A stretch of 64,000 nucleotides of DNA from Rhizobiaceae bacterium (GCA_019635775.1 JAHBYU010000016.1:1-64000), one strand, 5' to 3'. Positions 40,585 to 50,125 are shown, counted from the stretch's first letter. Numbers and translations: made by a program. Notes: generated by a model not told the origin, from the sequence alone.

Positions 40585-40618
40585 AAGGGTCAGTGGCGCA
40601 GGTGCGCCACTGACCCTT
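40585..40618. promoter_or_regulatory. Perfect 16-bp hairpin between chvE and gguA
   Basis: AAGGGTCAGTGGCGCA / TGCGCCACTGACCCTT around a 2-nt loop, 22 nt after the chvE stop. There is no T run on the transcribed strand, so it probably stabilises the chvE 3' end and limits transcript into gguAB rather than terminating fully. Confidence 0.65.
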
Positions 40619-40640
40619 TCGTTGCTATTGGCCTTGCAGC

Positions 40641-41711
40641 TTACTGCAGATCCTCGGCCTTGATGTAGCCGGAGCCGACCACGATTTCCTCGTAGTTCGA
40701 CTTGTCGACCGACACCGGAACGAGCAGGTAGGACGGAACAACCTTCACACCGTTGTTGTAGGTCTTGGTGTCGTTGATTTCCGGCGTACCGCCCGAAAGA
40801 GCAGCGTCGACGAGGTTCGCCGTCACCTTGGCAAGCTCGCGCGTGTCCTTGAACACGGTCGAGTACTGCTCGTCGGCGATGATCGCCTTGACCGAAGGCG
40901 TCTCGGCGTCCTGTCCGGTCACGATCGGCCACGGCTGGTCGGCCGAACCGTATCCGACGCCGCGAAGCGACGAGATGATGCCACGCGAGAGGCCATCATA
41001 CGGCGCGAGAACGCCATCGACGCGGCTGCCGTCGGAATAGTTGGCCGACAGGATGTTATCCATGCGGGCCTGCGCAACGGCGCCGTCCCAGCGAAGCGTG
41101 CCGACCTTCTCCATGCCCATCTGGCCGGACTTGATGACGATGTCGCCGCTGTCGATCATCGGCTGCAGCACGGACATCGCGCCGTCATAGAAGAAGAAGG
41201 CGTTGTTGTCGTCCGGCGAGCCGCCGAACAGCTCGACGTTCCAGGGCTTCTTGTCGGGGAAGCGCTCCTTGAGCCCCTTCACCAGCGACTCCGCCTGAAG
41301 CACGCCGACCTTGAAGTTGTCGAAGGTGGTGTAATAGTCGACATTGGGGCTATCGCGGATCAGGCGGTCATAGGCGACGACTTTGATTCCCTGGTCGGCG
41401 GCCTGCTGAAGCACGGCCGAAAGCGTGGTTCCGTCGATCGATGCGATGACCAGAGCCTTGGAGCCCTTCGTGACCATGTTCTCGATCTGGGCGAGCTGGT
41501 TCGGAATGTCGTCCTCGGCGTACTGAAGATCGACCGTATAGCCCTTGGCTTCGAGCGCGGCCTTCAGTTCGTTGCCGTCGCTGATCCAGCGCAGGGAGGA
41601 CTTGGTGGGCATGGCGATGCCGACCGCGCCCTTGTCCTGTGCATGAGCGCTGTAGCTCATCGCCGCGAGGCCCAGCGCCAGTGCGCCGACCATTGCCTTC
41701 ATGATTTTCAC
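40641..41711 (-). CDS. chvE: Periplasmic sugar-binding protein ChvE
   Basis: A 356-residue binding protein with signal peptide ([19 protein letters not shown]). The mature part begins [40 protein letters not shown] and [20 protein letters not shown] are ChvE signatures. In Agrobacterium ChvE also relays sugar signals to VirA; here transport is the safe inference. A GTG with GGGAG 6 nt upstream was preferred; an ATG three codons later is the alternative. Confidence 0.92.
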   Translation of the reverse strand: MKIMKAMVGALALGLAAMSYSAHAQDKGAVGIAMPTKSSLRWISDGNELKAALEAKGYTVDLQYAEDDIPNQLAQIENMVTKGSKALVIASIDGTTLSAVLQQAADQGIKVVAYDRLIRDSPNVDYYTTFDNFKVGVLQAESLVKGLKERFPDKKPWNVELFGGSPDDNNAFFFYDGAMSVLQPMIDSGDIVIKSGQMGMEKVGTLRWDGAVAQARMDNILSANYSDGSRVDGVLAPYDGLSRGIISSLRGVGYGSADQPWPIVTGQDAETPSVKAIIADEQYSTVFKDTRELAKVTANLVDAALSGGTPEINDTKTYNNGVKVVPSYLLVPVSVDKSNYEEIVVGSGYIKAEDLQ

Positions 41712-41976
41712 TGTTCTCTCCCTTGGTGATGAACATCTTGCGGACAGGCGAGCGCCTGCCCTCTTGTGTCTGGCGCCTGATGCGCCGTTCTGTGTCAATT
41801 ATCCTCCGCACCGCCAGGCCGCAGGCCGGGCGAGCTTTTGCACGCAACAACCCGCAAACGGTGAGGCATGAAAATTGGCTTCAATCGATATAACTGTCAA
41901 ATGCAATTTGTGCTTCCTGACGTAACTAAATAGTATGAATGGATAAGTGACGGGTGTTGTTCGCCCTGGACGGCAA

Positions 41977-42957
41977 ATGATGGAAAAGAGCGGTTACATT
42001 TCCCGCCCGGAAAGCTTCGACGACGATACGGAAGGATTGCTGCGCAGCGCCCTGAAGGTCAGCCACATGCGCATGATCGTGGCGCTCGAGGACACGGGCC
42101 AGATCAGCGCCGCCGCGCAGATGCTCAACATCTCCCAGCCCGGCGCATCGCGCATGATCGCCGACATGGAAAACATCCTCGGTGTCCCGCTTTGCCGTCG
42201 CTTGCCGCGAGGCGTGGAATTGACGCCGTTCGGAGCCGCGCTGGCGCGTCGAGGTCGCACAATGCTTCTGGAGCTTCGGGAAGTAGACCGCGAGATCAAC
42301 GACCTGAAGACGGGCAAGGGTGGCGTCGTCTTCCTCGGCGCCGTGACGGCCCCTGCAATCAGCCTCGCGGTTCCGGCGATCAAGCGGATACGCAAGGATT
42401 ATCCGCGTATAGAGATCAGCATGCAGGTCGATACGAGCGGCGTTTTGGCGCGCGAACTGCTTGCGTCGCGCCACGACTTCATCATCGCCCGCATTCCCGA
42501 TGATCTGAATCCCCGGCTCTTTGATGCCCGCGTCATCGGCATCGAAAAGGCGTGCCTCATCGTGCGCCGTGGCCATCCGCTGGCCGACGGGCGTGTCGTG
42601 CGTCCTGAGGACCTGACCGATTTTGACTGGGTTTTTCAGCCCGGCGGATCGCTTTTGCGACGTGCGATAGAGACCACGTTCATCAGCCAGAATGTGCCCC
42701 TGCCCGACCGCATCCTGAACACGACGTCGCTGCTGCTAACGATGGTCATGGTTTCGCAAACCGACGCGATCGCGCCGGTAGCGCTCGACATGGCAAAGTT
42801 CATCAATGCCGGCGACGGGCTTGCCGGAGCCATCGAAATACTGCCGACCGCGTTTGATATCGACGTGCAGCCCTACAGCATCATCACGGCGCGTAACCGG
42901 GCGCTGTCACCTGCTGCGCGCTTTCTATACGATCATATTCTTGAGGAGATAAGATAG
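41977..42957 (+). CDS. gbpR: LysR-type regulator GbpR
   Basis: A 326-residue LysR regulator; helix-turn-helix ALEDTGQISAAAQMLNISQPGASRMIADME (about residues 36-65, read in part), then the LysR substrate domain. It is divergent from chvE, as gbpR is in Agrobacterium, where it controls chvE in response to sugars. The first of two adjacent ATGs was used. The 265-nt divergent region holds TTGACA on the chvE strand at about 41904-41909 but no clear -10. Confidence 0.87.
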   Translation: MMEKSGYISRPESFDDDTEGLLRSALKVSHMRMIVALEDTGQISAAAQMLNISQPGASRMIADMENILGVPLCRRLPRGVELTPFGAALARRGRTMLLELREVDREINDLKTGKGGVVFLGAVTAPAISLAVPAIKRIRKDYPRIEISMQVDTSGVLARELLASRHDFIIARIPDDLNPRLFDARVIGIEKACLIVRRGHPLADGRVVRPEDLTDFDWVFQPGGSLLRRAIETTFISQNVPLPDRILNTTSLLLTMVMVSQTDAIAPVALDMAKFINAGDGLAGAIEILPTAFDIDVQPYSIITARNRALSPAARFLYDHILEEIR

Positions 42958-43022
42958 AGTCACGTCTCTCATTGCCGCCTCCCTGATGTGCAGACTACGG
43001 CGAAGCAAGGACGCCAGCACAA

Positions 43023-43178
43023 TCAGGTGTTTTCGCGCAACAAACCAAACGTGAAGCCGAAGCCCGCGCCGATCGTGCCACCGAGCAGCGCTCCAACCTG
43101 AGCATCATCGAGCAGAACCATGCCCACAAAAGCAAGCGCCGCTCCACCCAACAGGGCAAGAACGTATTTCCTATCCAT
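43023..43178 (-). CDS. Small glycine-rich membrane protein (51 aa)
   Basis: A 51-residue ORF with GGGGAG five nt before the ATG. It encodes MDRKYVLALLGGAALAFVGM, an acidic turn (LLDDAQ), then a second Gly-rich hydrophobic segment VGALLGGTIGAGFGFTFGLL and a polar end. Two membrane segments predicted; no family recognised. It uses a different frame from a longer, less plausible ORF over the same DNA. Confidence 0.6.
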   Translation of the reverse strand: MDRKYVLALLGGAALAFVGMVLLDDAQVGALLGGTIGAGFGFTFGLLRENT

Positions 43179-43343
43179 GCGAGCTCCCCAGCTATCGCGA
43201 CGTCATTAGACCAGATTCTTGGGGCTTTTGACAACAGCGCCTGAGAGGCGAGCCAAGTGGCAGGCGATCACGAAATCTCGACCGTCATGGTTGGATGGCA
43301 GTCCCTACCTCTTCAGCCGTCGTTTCGCGCATGCAATTGGCGC

Positions 43344-43616
43344 TCAGATTTTTGGCCAGGGCTCATCCCACCTGGCGAGGCATCTGCGCGCTGCGATACG
43401 CAACTGCTCGACATCGATATCCTCCGGCCCCATCAGCGCCGGGTCGGAACAATAGGCGTCAACCTCGTAGAACAACAGGTCCACCGCAAATCGCCCGGAC
43501 AGGCCTGCCTCGATGTCCGCCCTACGAGCTTGAAGGAACGCCTGCTCGAACGTGGGGCCATCCATCCCTCCGGAGGCAAACGTCTCGATCAGGTTTTTCC
43601 AGTCGAACTCACTCAT
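43344..43616 (-). CDS. Colicin-immunity-like small acidic protein
   Basis: A 90-residue acidic protein. The pattern GPTFEQAFLQARR ... AVDLLFYEVDAYCSDPALMG ... EDIDVEQLRIAARRCL matches the bacterial self-protective colicin-D-like immunity family by eye. Its ATG overlaps the stop of an upstream open tail (ATGA), the arrangement of a toxin followed by its immunity gene, but the upstream gene is missing. Likely an orphan immunity gene. Confidence 0.6.
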   Translation of the reverse strand: MSEFDWKNLIETFASGGMDGPTFEQAFLQARRADIEAGLSGRFAVDLLFYEVDAYCSDPALMGPEDIDVEQLRIAARRCLARWDEPWPKI

Positions 43617-43690
43617 TTTTTGACAGGTTTTACCGGCTTGAGTTTGCGACCCGCAGACAATGCAGCATAAAGATCTTCAATGCTGAGTTT
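43613..43690 (-). pseudogene. Possible truncated 3' end of a gene upstream of the immunity gene
   Basis: An open frame without start codon, reading KLSIEDLYAALSAGRKLKPV and ending KPVKK-stop. It begins at the 3' end of tRNA-Lys, and in this frame a stop lies inside the tRNA. The basic tail and the ATGA coupling suggest the C-terminus of a protein whose remainder was lost. Twenty-five codons is short, so chance is possible. Confidence 0.35.
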
Positions 43691-43691
43691 C

Positions 43692-43767
43692 TGGTGAGCG
43701 CGCAGGGATTCGAACCCTGGACCTACTGATTAAAAGTCAGTTGCTCTACCGGCTGAGCTACGCGCTC
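43692..43767 (-). tRNA. tRNA-Lys (anticodon TTT)
   Basis: A 76-nt cloverleaf, 5' GAGCGCGTAGCTCAG, anticodon loop CTTTTAA, T-arm CAGGGTTCGAATCCCTG and encoded CCA. Confidence 0.97.
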
Positions 43768-43802
43768 CCGCGGTCGAAGGGCGACCCCGAAATTGCGGCG
43801 GA

Positions 43803-43830
43803 ACATAGGGAGGCAGGCCATAAGGGTCAA
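43803..43830 (-). promoter_or_regulatory. Promoter of tRNA-Lys
   Basis: TTGAC, 17 nt, CTATGT on the minus strand: one mismatch in the -10 from the alphaproteobacterial consensus CTTGAC-N17-CTATAT. The predicted start is about 30 nt upstream of the tRNA. The rest of 43768-44018 holds nothing I can support. Confidence 0.6.
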
Positions 43831-44018
43831 TCGGAAAATCAGGCTGTAGACGCGTTTCCTGCCTGAAAGACAAATGGAGCTGAAAGGCGTTCGGATTGGC
43901 TGCTTGAACATTACGATTGCGCAATATTCAGTGACGTGCGGGAACAATCGTCCCTATATGCCGTTTTTGACCTGAAGGGACTTGGTCCGCTTGAAGAATG
44001 AAGAATGAGGAATGCGTG

Positions 44019-44501
44019 ATGAGGAAATTCGTATCGGCCATATGCGCTACGGCGATGACTGCAGCCGTAGCGCTTACGGGAGTTGCCCCGGCGGTTGCCG
44101 CGCCGGCGTATATGCCCAAGATGGAGACTGCACAGCGCTCCGATGTCGTGCAGGTTCAGGACTGGCGGTGGAAAAAGAACCGCCGTCATATGCACCGGCG
44201 TGGAGACTGGAATGGTCCCGGTTACAGGGGGCCTCAAAGACACGGCTGGCACAATGGCCATCGCGGATACCGCTACAAGCGCCCAGGTTATCGGTATTAT
44301 AACGGCTGGTGGTTCCCTGCTGGTGCTTTCGTAGCCGGAGCCATCATCGGCGGTGCTATTGCGAACGATGCTCCCGCCTACAGGGGCGGCAATGCGCACG
44401 TACGCTGGTGCTACGATCGTTACCGGTCCTATCGCGCCTATGACAACACGTTCCAGCCTTATAACGGCCCGCGTCGCCAGTGCTATTCGCCCTATAGCTG
44501 A
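44019..44501 (+). CDS. BA14K family secreted protein
   Basis: A 160-residue exported protein: signal peptide (FVSAICATAMTAAVALTGVA, cleavage near VAA), a basic His/Arg/Tyr-rich middle (RRHMHRRGDWNGPGYRGPQR), a hydrophobic Gly/Ala segment (AGAFVAGAIIGGAIA), and the BA14K end HVRWCYDRYRSYRAYDN. The start was set at MRKFVSAIC because the seven codons upstream are not signal-like. Paralogue of the gene at 10615-10926. Confidence 0.85.
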   Translation: MRKFVSAICATAMTAAVALTGVAPAVAAPAYMPKMETAQRSDVVQVQDWRWKKNRRHMHRRGDWNGPGYRGPQRHGWHNGHRGYRYKRPGYRYYNGWWFPAGAFVAGAIIGGAIANDAPAYRGGNAHVRWCYDRYRSYRAYDNTFQPYNGPRRQCYSPYS

Positions 44502-44516
44502 CGCCTTGGCGTTTCG

Positions 44517-44548
44517 AAAAAAGGGCCCGCACATGCGGGCCCTTTTTA
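44517..44548. terminator. Bidirectional terminator
   Basis: AAAAAAGGGCCCGC, loop ACAT, GCGGGCCCTTTTT: an 8-bp GC stem flanked by A and T runs, between the BA14K gene and the convergent glpK, whose stop codon lies at its edge. Confidence 0.88.
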
Positions 44549-46036
44549 TGCCGTAAGGGTTCGCTTGACTGCGTCGCGCCAGCCTTTCAGCTTCCGGGTG
44601 CGCACCTTATCGTCCATCTGAGGCTTGAACCGGTGTTCAAGCGCCCAACTCTTGGCGAACGCGGACGCTTTCGGCCAGACCCCTGCCCTTGATCCGGCTA
44701 GCCACGCTGCGCCAAGCGCGGTGGTTTCCAGTATCTCCGGCCGATCAACGGGAGCATCGAGGATGTCTGCGATGCGTTGCATCGTCCAGTCAGACGCAAC
44801 CATTCCGCCGTCGACCCGCAGCACCGTTCCCGCCGCTGCCCCCTTCCAGTCCTTCTTCATCGCGTCCAGCAGGTCGCGCGTCTGGAAAGCGACGGCCTCC
44901 AGTGCGGCGCGCGCGAACTCGGCAGGACCGGAATTACGCGTCAGGCCAAAGATCGCGCCCCGCGCGTCGGCGTCCCAATAAGGCGCGCCAAGCCCCACGA
45001 ATGCCGGGACGAGATAGACTTCCTGCGCATCGTCCGCCTTTGCGGCCAGTTCGCCGCTGTGCGCGGCCTTCGAGATCATCTTCGCGCCGTCGCGCAACCA
45101 CTGCACCGCAGCGCCGGCGATAAAGATCGAGCCCTCGAGCGCATAGGTCGTCTTGCCGTCCAGCCGGTAGGCGATTGTCGTCAGCAGGCGGTTCCTTGAC
45201 CGGACAATCTCCTCGCCTGTGTTCAGCAGCGCGAAGCAGCCGGTGCCATAGGTGGATTTCATCATGCCGGGCTTGAAGCACGCCTGGCCGATGGTCGCCG
45301 CGTGCTGGTCCCCCGCAACGCCAAGGATCGGAATGGCGGCGCCGAAGATCGACTTCTCGGTCGCGCCGAAATCAGCCGCGCAGTCCTGCACTTCTGGCAG
45401 GAGACTGGCAGGTACGTTCTGGACGTCCAGCAGTTCTGCATCCCACTCGTTCTTTTCAATATTGTAGAGCAGCGTACGGGATGCGTTGGTTGCGTCGGTA
45501 GCGTGGACATTGCCGCCTGTGAGCCGCCAGATCAGGAAGGAATCGATCGTTCCTGCCAGCAATTCGCCTTTCCTCGCACGGCCCCGCGCGCCCTTCACGT
45601 GATCGAGAAGCCAGGCAATCTTGGTTCCGGAGAAATACGGGTCGAGCAGCAGGCCCGTCTTGCGGGTGAAGGTCTTTTCCAGACCCGCCTTCCTCAGCTT
45701 CTGGCACAGGGGTGCGGTTCGCCGGTCCTGCCAGACAATCGCCTTGTGGATCGGCTCGCCGGTCGCCTTGTCCCAGATGACAACGGTTTCTCGCTGGTTG
45801 GTGATTCCAATGGCGGCGATGTCCGCTGCCTTTACCTTGGCCTTTCGCAAGGCTTCCTTGACGGCCCAGACGACGCTTTGCCAGATTTCGTCCGGGTCAT
45901 GCTCGACCCAGCCCGAAGCCGGATAGAATTGCGTGAATTCCTTCTGGCCGACGCCAGCGATTTTCATCTTTCCATCGAAAACGATGGCGCGTGACGAGGT
46001 CGTGCCCTGGTCTATCGCCAGTACGTAGCCGGTCAT
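44546..46036 (-). CDS. glpK: Glycerol kinase
   Basis: A 496-residue FGGY-family kinase phosphorylating glycerol to glycerol-3-phosphate. N-terminal ATPase motif [37 protein letters not shown] and the second signature segment [19 protein letters not shown] are intact. It is the last gene of the glycerol locus, after glpV, so uptake and phosphorylation are coupled. Confidence 0.97.
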   Translation of the reverse strand: MTGYVLAIDQGTTSSRAIVFDGKMKIAGVGQKEFTQFYPASGWVEHDPDEIWQSVVWAVKEALRKAKVKAADIAAIGITNQRETVVIWDKATGEPIHKAIVWQDRRTAPLCQKLRKAGLEKTFTRKTGLLLDPYFSGTKIAWLLDHVKGARGRARKGELLAGTIDSFLIWRLTGGNVHATDATNASRTLLYNIEKNEWDAELLDVQNVPASLLPEVQDCAADFGATEKSIFGAAIPILGVAGDQHAATIGQACFKPGMMKSTYGTGCFALLNTGEEIVRSRNRLLTTIAYRLDGKTTYALEGSIFIAGAAVQWLRDGAKMISKAAHSGELAAKADDAQEVYLVPAFVGLGAPYWDADARGAIFGLTRNSGPAEFARAALEAVAFQTRDLLDAMKKDWKGAAAGTVLRVDGGMVASDWTMQRIADILDAPVDRPEILETTALGAAWLAGSRAGVWPKASAFAKSWALEHRFKPQMDDKVRTRKLKGWRDAVKRTLTA

Positions 46037-46059
46037 GTCGTCTCCCCTTCATGGAAACA

Positions 46060-46117
46060 GGGAGGCGGCTCTAAGCCACCTCCCCGCGTTTGGGCGACCC
46101 GGGCGATGTCGCCCGGG
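46060..46117 (-). promoter_or_regulatory. Two hairpins between glpV and glpK
   Basis: GGGAGGCGGCT / AGCCACCTCCC (one mismatch, 3-nt loop) and CCCGGGCGA / TCGCCCGGG (perfect 9 bp, 2-nt loop) lie after the glpV stop. No T run. They parallel the hairpins behind urtA and chvE, also behind binding-protein genes. Confidence 0.55.
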
Positions 46118-46125
46118 CTATGGCG

Positions 46126-47847
46126 TTACTGCCAGCTCTTGACCAGTTCGTCGTAGTTGACGGTCAGCGGCTTTTCCTTCTCGTCAGCGATCTTGAGCTG
46201 GGGTGCGAGGTTGCCCTTGGCGACGGCATCCTTGTTCCAGTATTCGAGATCGTGCTCCTCGGCGAGCTTCGGCCCGATGTCGCCTTGCACGCCTGCCCGC
46301 TCAAGGCGCTCGAGCACCTTTTCCTGCTCGGCGCAAAGCGAGTCCATCGCTTCCTGCGCGGTCTTTGCGCCGGAGGATGCATCGCCGATCGCCTGCCACC
46401 AGAGCTGGGCCAGCTTCGGATAGTCAGGGACGTTCGTGCCGGTCGGCGACCACTGCAGGCGGGCCGGCGAACGGTAGAACTCGACGAGGCCGCCGAGCTT
46501 CGGCGCGCGGTCGGTGAAGCTCTGGTGGTCGAGCGTCGACTGGCGGATGAAGGTCAGGCCGGTGTGGCTCTTCTTCACGTCGACGGTCTTGGACGTCACG
46601 AACTGGGCATACAGCCATGCGGCCTTGGCACGGTCATCGGGCGTCGACTTCATCAGGGTCCAGGAGCCGGCGTCCTGATATCCGAGCTTCATGCCGTCCT
46701 TCCAGTAGACACCATGCGGAGACGGTGCAAAGCGCCACTTCGGCGTGCCGTCTTCGTTGACGACAGGCAGACCCGGCTTCACGAAGTCGGCGGTGAAGGC
46801 GGTATAGGTGAACATCTGCTGAGCAATCTCGCCCTGCGACGGAACCGGGCCGGATTCGGAGAAGGTCATGCCCTGGGCAGCCGCCGGCGCATACTTCTTC
46901 ATCCACTCCAGGTACTTCTCGATAGCGTAGACCGAGGCAGGGCCGTTGGTGTCGCCACCGCGAGCCACGCACGAGCCTACCGGCTGCGACTTCTCGTTCA
47001 CCTTGATGCCCCATTCGTCGACCGGCAGGCCGTTCGGGATACCCTTGTCGCCGTTACCGGCCATGGACAGCCAGGCGTCGGTGAAGCGCCAGCCCAGCGA
47101 CGGATCCTTCTTGCCGTAGTCCATATGGCCATAGACCTTCTTGCCGTCGATCTCGCGGCCGGTGAAGAACTCGGCGATGTCCTCATAGGCCGACCAATTG
47201 ACCGGCACGCCGAGGTCGTAGCCATACTTGGCCTTGAAGTCCGCCTTGTTTTTCTCGTCGTTGAACCAGTCGTAGCGGAAGAAGTAGAGGTTCGCGAACT
47301 GCTGGTCGGGCAACTGGTAGAGATTGCCGTCCGGTGCCGTGGTGAATGACTTGCCGATGAAGTCGTCGATATCGAGGTTCGGGTTCGTCACGTCCTTGCC
47401 GGCGTTGGCCATCCAGTCGGTCAGGTTGCGAGCCTGCTGGTAGCGCCAGTGGGTGCCGATCAGGTCTGAGTCGTTGATATAGGCGTCGTAGATGTTTTCG
47501 CCTGACTGCATCTGCGTCTGCAGCTTTTCGACGACATCGCCCTCACCGATCAGGTCGTGGGTGATCTTGATGCCGGTGATGGCTGTGAAGGCCGGCGCAA
47601 GCACCTTGGACTCATATTCGTGCGTCGTGATCGTTTCGGACACGACCTTGATGTCCATGCCCTGGAATGGCTTGGCCGCGTCGATGAACCACTGCATCTC
47701 CGCTTCCTGGGCTGCGCGGTCGAGCGACGACATGTCGCCGATTTCCGCATCCAGGAAGGCCTTTGCCTCGTCCATTCCGGCATAGGCGTTGCCCGCCGCG
47801 ACGAGCAGGACAAGCGCGGTAGTCGATGTTAGTAGATGCCTTCGCAT
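46126..47847 (-). CDS. glpV: Glycerol ABC transporter, substrate-binding protein
   Basis: A 573-residue periplasmic protein, long for a binding protein. Signal peptide LLTSTTALVLLVAAGNAYAG; the mature part has extracellular-binding features such as ITGIKITHDLIGEGDVVEKL and NLTDWMANAGKDVTNP. It matches GlpV of the Rhizobium leguminosarum glycerol transporter by operon position and size. The 73-nt gap from glpU provides a separate ribosome binding site. Confidence 0.88.
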   Translation of the reverse strand: MRRHLLTSTTALVLLVAAGNAYAGMDEAKAFLDAEIGDMSSLDRAAQEAEMQWFIDAAKPFQGMDIKVVSETITTHEYESKVLAPAFTAITGIKITHDLIGEGDVVEKLQTQMQSGENIYDAYINDSDLIGTHWRYQQARNLTDWMANAGKDVTNPNLDIDDFIGKSFTTAPDGNLYQLPDQQFANLYFFRYDWFNDEKNKADFKAKYGYDLGVPVNWSAYEDIAEFFTGREIDGKKVYGHMDYGKKDPSLGWRFTDAWLSMAGNGDKGIPNGLPVDEWGIKVNEKSQPVGSCVARGGDTNGPASVYAIEKYLEWMKKYAPAAAQGMTFSESGPVPSQGEIAQQMFTYTAFTADFVKPGLPVVNEDGTPKWRFAPSPHGVYWKDGMKLGYQDAGSWTLMKSTPDDRAKAAWLYAQFVTSKTVDVKKSHTGLTFIRQSTLDHQSFTDRAPKLGGLVEFYRSPARLQWSPTGTNVPDYPKLAQLWWQAIGDASSGAKTAQEAMDSLCAEQEKVLERLERAGVQGDIGPKLAEEHDLEYWNKDAVAKGNLAPQLKIADEKEKPLTVNYDELVKSWQ

Positions 47848-47920
47848 TTGGTTTCCTCCACCAGGTTACTTTGCGATCGAGGCGGTCGCAGGCACGCGGC
47901 CGCCTCAACAGTTCCTCCCC

Positions 47921-48334
47921 CTAAACGTAGCGAAACACGCCGATTGCGTAGACTACGGAGAGAGCGAGAGCCCACCACAGGCTGGGGCCAACGAGACCCA
48001 GCCAGGCGAGATTGATGAATGCGGCGCCGAGAAGCGAGATGAAAAGGCGGTCGCCGCGGGTCGTTTCGAAGCGCAGTATGCCGACGCGGGGATTGCCGCC
48101 GGGGCTTGCGTATTCCCACACGGCCATGAGCGCGAGCAGCAGGAAGATCGTCAGAAAGAACAGCGCCGTCGGAAACGACCACGCCATCCAGCCGCCCGGA
48201 ATCAGCGAGCCGAACCAGTCGATCTTGTCGTCCTTGACCGGCAGCTTCAGTGTCAGGAGCCACGCGCAAAGCGCATAGACGAGGACCACGGCCGCGAAAG
48301 GAACCTGCCAGCGACGTGTGCGAGCGACAGCCAT
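47921..48334 (-). CDS. glpU: GlpU, DUF2160 family membrane protein
   Basis: A 137-residue membrane protein with about four helices (VPFAAVVLVYALCAWLLTL, FPTALFFLTIFLLLALMAVW, LFISLLGAAFINLAWLGLVG, LWWALALSVVYAIGVFRYV). Its start lies 2 nt after glpQ. It accompanies this transporter in rhizobia; precise role unknown. Confidence 0.85.
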   Translation of the reverse strand: MAVARTRRWQVPFAAVVLVYALCAWLLTLKLPVKDDKIDWFGSLIPGGWMAWSFPTALFFLTIFLLLALMAVWEYASPGGNPRVGILRFETTRGDRLFISLLGAAFINLAWLGLVGPSLWWALALSVVYAIGVFRYV

Positions 48335-48336
48335 TC

Positions 48337-49254
48337 CTAGACCCTCCCCAGGGCAAAGCCCTTGGCGATGTAGTTGCGGACGAACCAGATCACGAGCGCG
48401 CCGGGAATGATCGTAAGCACGCCTGCTGCGGCCAGAACGCCCCAGTCCATGCCCGAGGCGGAGACGGTACGCGTCATGATGGCCGAGATCGGCTTGGCCG
48501 CCGTCGTCGTCAGCGTCCGTGCGAGCAAGAGTTCCACCCACGAGAACATGAAGCAGAAGAAGGCGGCGACGCCGATGCCCGACGCGATCAGTGGCATGAA
48601 TATCTTCACGAAGAAACGCGGGAACGAATAGCCGTCGATATAGGCCGTTTCGTCGATCTCCTTCGGCACGCCCGACATGAAGCCTTCGAGGATCCACACG
48701 GCGAGCGGCACGTTGAAGAGGCAGTGTGCCAGCGCCACCGCTATGTGCGTGTCGATCAGGCCGAAAGCGGAATAGAGCTGGAAGAATGGCAGCGCGAAGA
48801 CCGCCGGCGGCGCCATCCGGTTCGTCAGAAGCCAGAAGAAGAGATGCTTGTCGCCGAGAAACCGGTATCGGGAGAACGCGTAGGCTGCCGGCAGCGCCAC
48901 CGCAATTGCGATGGTCGTGTTCATGACCACATAGATGATCGAGTTGATGTAGCCCGAATACCAGGATGGGTCGGTGAAGATCACCATGTAGTTGCGGAAG
49001 GTAGGGTCCTGCGGCCAGAACGTGATCGGGCCGACAATCTCCTGGTTGGTCTTGAAGCTCATGTTGACCAGCCAGTAGATCGGCAGCATCAGGAATAGGA
49101 TGTAGATCGTCGGCACCAGCCACCAGAAGCGCGATGGCTCGCCGCGCTTGCGCATGGCGCGGGCGATGGCTTCCGGCGACACGGTTGCGTCTTCTCTTGA
49201 TGCCTGTGCATCGGTGCGGTTCGCAACAGCGGCGTTGTGCTTTGTGTCCGCCAT
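48337..49254 (-). CDS. glpQ: Glycerol ABC transporter, permease GlpQ
   Basis: A 305-residue MalG-type permease with a hydrophilic N-terminal extension of about 40 residues and six helices. The EAA loop is PKEIDETAYIDGYSFPRFFV. It forms the translocation pore with GlpP. The start is 1 nt after the glpP stop. Confidence 0.93.
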   Translation of the reverse strand: MADTKHNAAVANRTDAQASREDATVSPEAIARAMRKRGEPSRFWWLVPTIYILFLMLPIYWLVNMSFKTNQEIVGPITFWPQDPTFRNYMVIFTDPSWYSGYINSIIYVVMNTTIAIAVALPAAYAFSRYRFLGDKHLFFWLLTNRMAPPAVFALPFFQLYSAFGLIDTHIAVALAHCLFNVPLAVWILEGFMSGVPKEIDETAYIDGYSFPRFFVKIFMPLIASGIGVAAFFCFMFSWVELLLARTLTTTAAKPISAIMTRTVSASGMDWGVLAAAGVLTIIPGALVIWFVRNYIAKGFALGRV

Positions 49255-49255
49255 G

Positions 49256-50122
49256 TCAGCTGTCCCGTCCGTAATTGGTCATCACGGTGTAGAACACCCA
49301 CGACAGGAGCAGGACGATCAGGAAGTAGACGATCGACATCGCCGCCGCCGGTCCAAGGTCGAACTGGCCGATCGCCATCTTCACGAGATCGATCGACAGG
49401 AAGGTCGTGGAGTTGCCGGGGCCACCCCCGGTGACCACGAACGGTTCGGTATAGGTCATGAACGAGTCCATGAAGCGCAGGAGCACGGCGATCAGCAGCA
49501 CGCGGTTCATCTTGGGCAACTGGATGTAGCGGAACACCGCCCAGCGTGACGCGCCGTCTATCTTTGCCGCCTGATAGTAGGCGTCGGGGATCGAGACGAG
49601 GCCGGCGTAGCAGAGCAGCACGACGAGGCTCGTCCAATGCCAGACGTCCATGAGGACGAGCGTGATCCACGCCGCGACGGGATCGCTGACATAGTTGTAG
49701 TTGATTCCCAGGGAATTCATCGTGTAGCCGAGCAGGCCGATGTCGATGCGGCCAAACACCTGCCAGATCGTGCCGACGACGTTCCACGGAATAAGCAGCG
49801 GAAGCGCCATCAGCACGAGGCAGACGGGTACGCCCCAGCCCTTGCGGGGCATGTTGAGAGCCACGAAAATGCCAAGCGGTATCTGGATGGCCAGGATAAT
49901 CGCCGAGAATGCGAGGTTGCGGCCCATCGCCTCCCAGAAGCGGGTGGAAGCGAGGATGTCCTCATACCAGGCAGTACCAACCCAGAAGAAAACGTTATTG
50001 CCGAATGTGTCCTGCACCGAATAGTTGACGACTGTCATCAGCGGGATGACTGCCGAGAACGCCACCAGCACGAGCACCGGCAGCACCATGAACCACGCCT
50101 TGTTGTTCCACGGTTTGTCCAT
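49256..50122 (-). CDS. glpP: Glycerol ABC transporter, permease GlpP
   Basis: A 288-residue MalF-type permease with six helices; the EAA loop is PDAYYQAAKIDGASRWAVFR. Three nt separate it from glpT. Confidence 0.93.
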   Translation of the reverse strand: MDKPWNNKAWFMVLPVLVLVAFSAVIPLMTVVNYSVQDTFGNNVFFWVGTAWYEDILASTRFWEAMGRNLAFSAIILAIQIPLGIFVALNMPRKGWGVPVCLVLMALPLLIPWNVVGTIWQVFGRIDIGLLGYTMNSLGINYNYVSDPVAAWITLVLMDVWHWTSLVVLLCYAGLVSIPDAYYQAAKIDGASRWAVFRYIQLPKMNRVLLIAVLLRFMDSFMTYTEPFVVTGGGPGNSTTFLSIDLVKMAIGQFDLGPAAAMSIVYFLIVLLLSWVFYTVMTNYGRDS

Positions 50123-50125
50123 GCC

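Noticed and set aside
40585-40618. Intrinsic terminator after chvE
   Set aside because: The stem is long and perfect but no T run follows on the transcribed strand, so it is described as a hairpin only.
42995-43234. 79-codon minus-strand frame after gbpR
   Set aside because: The competing 51-codon frame has a better RBS and a coherent two-segment membrane protein; the longer frame reads Arg/Cys/Trp-rich.
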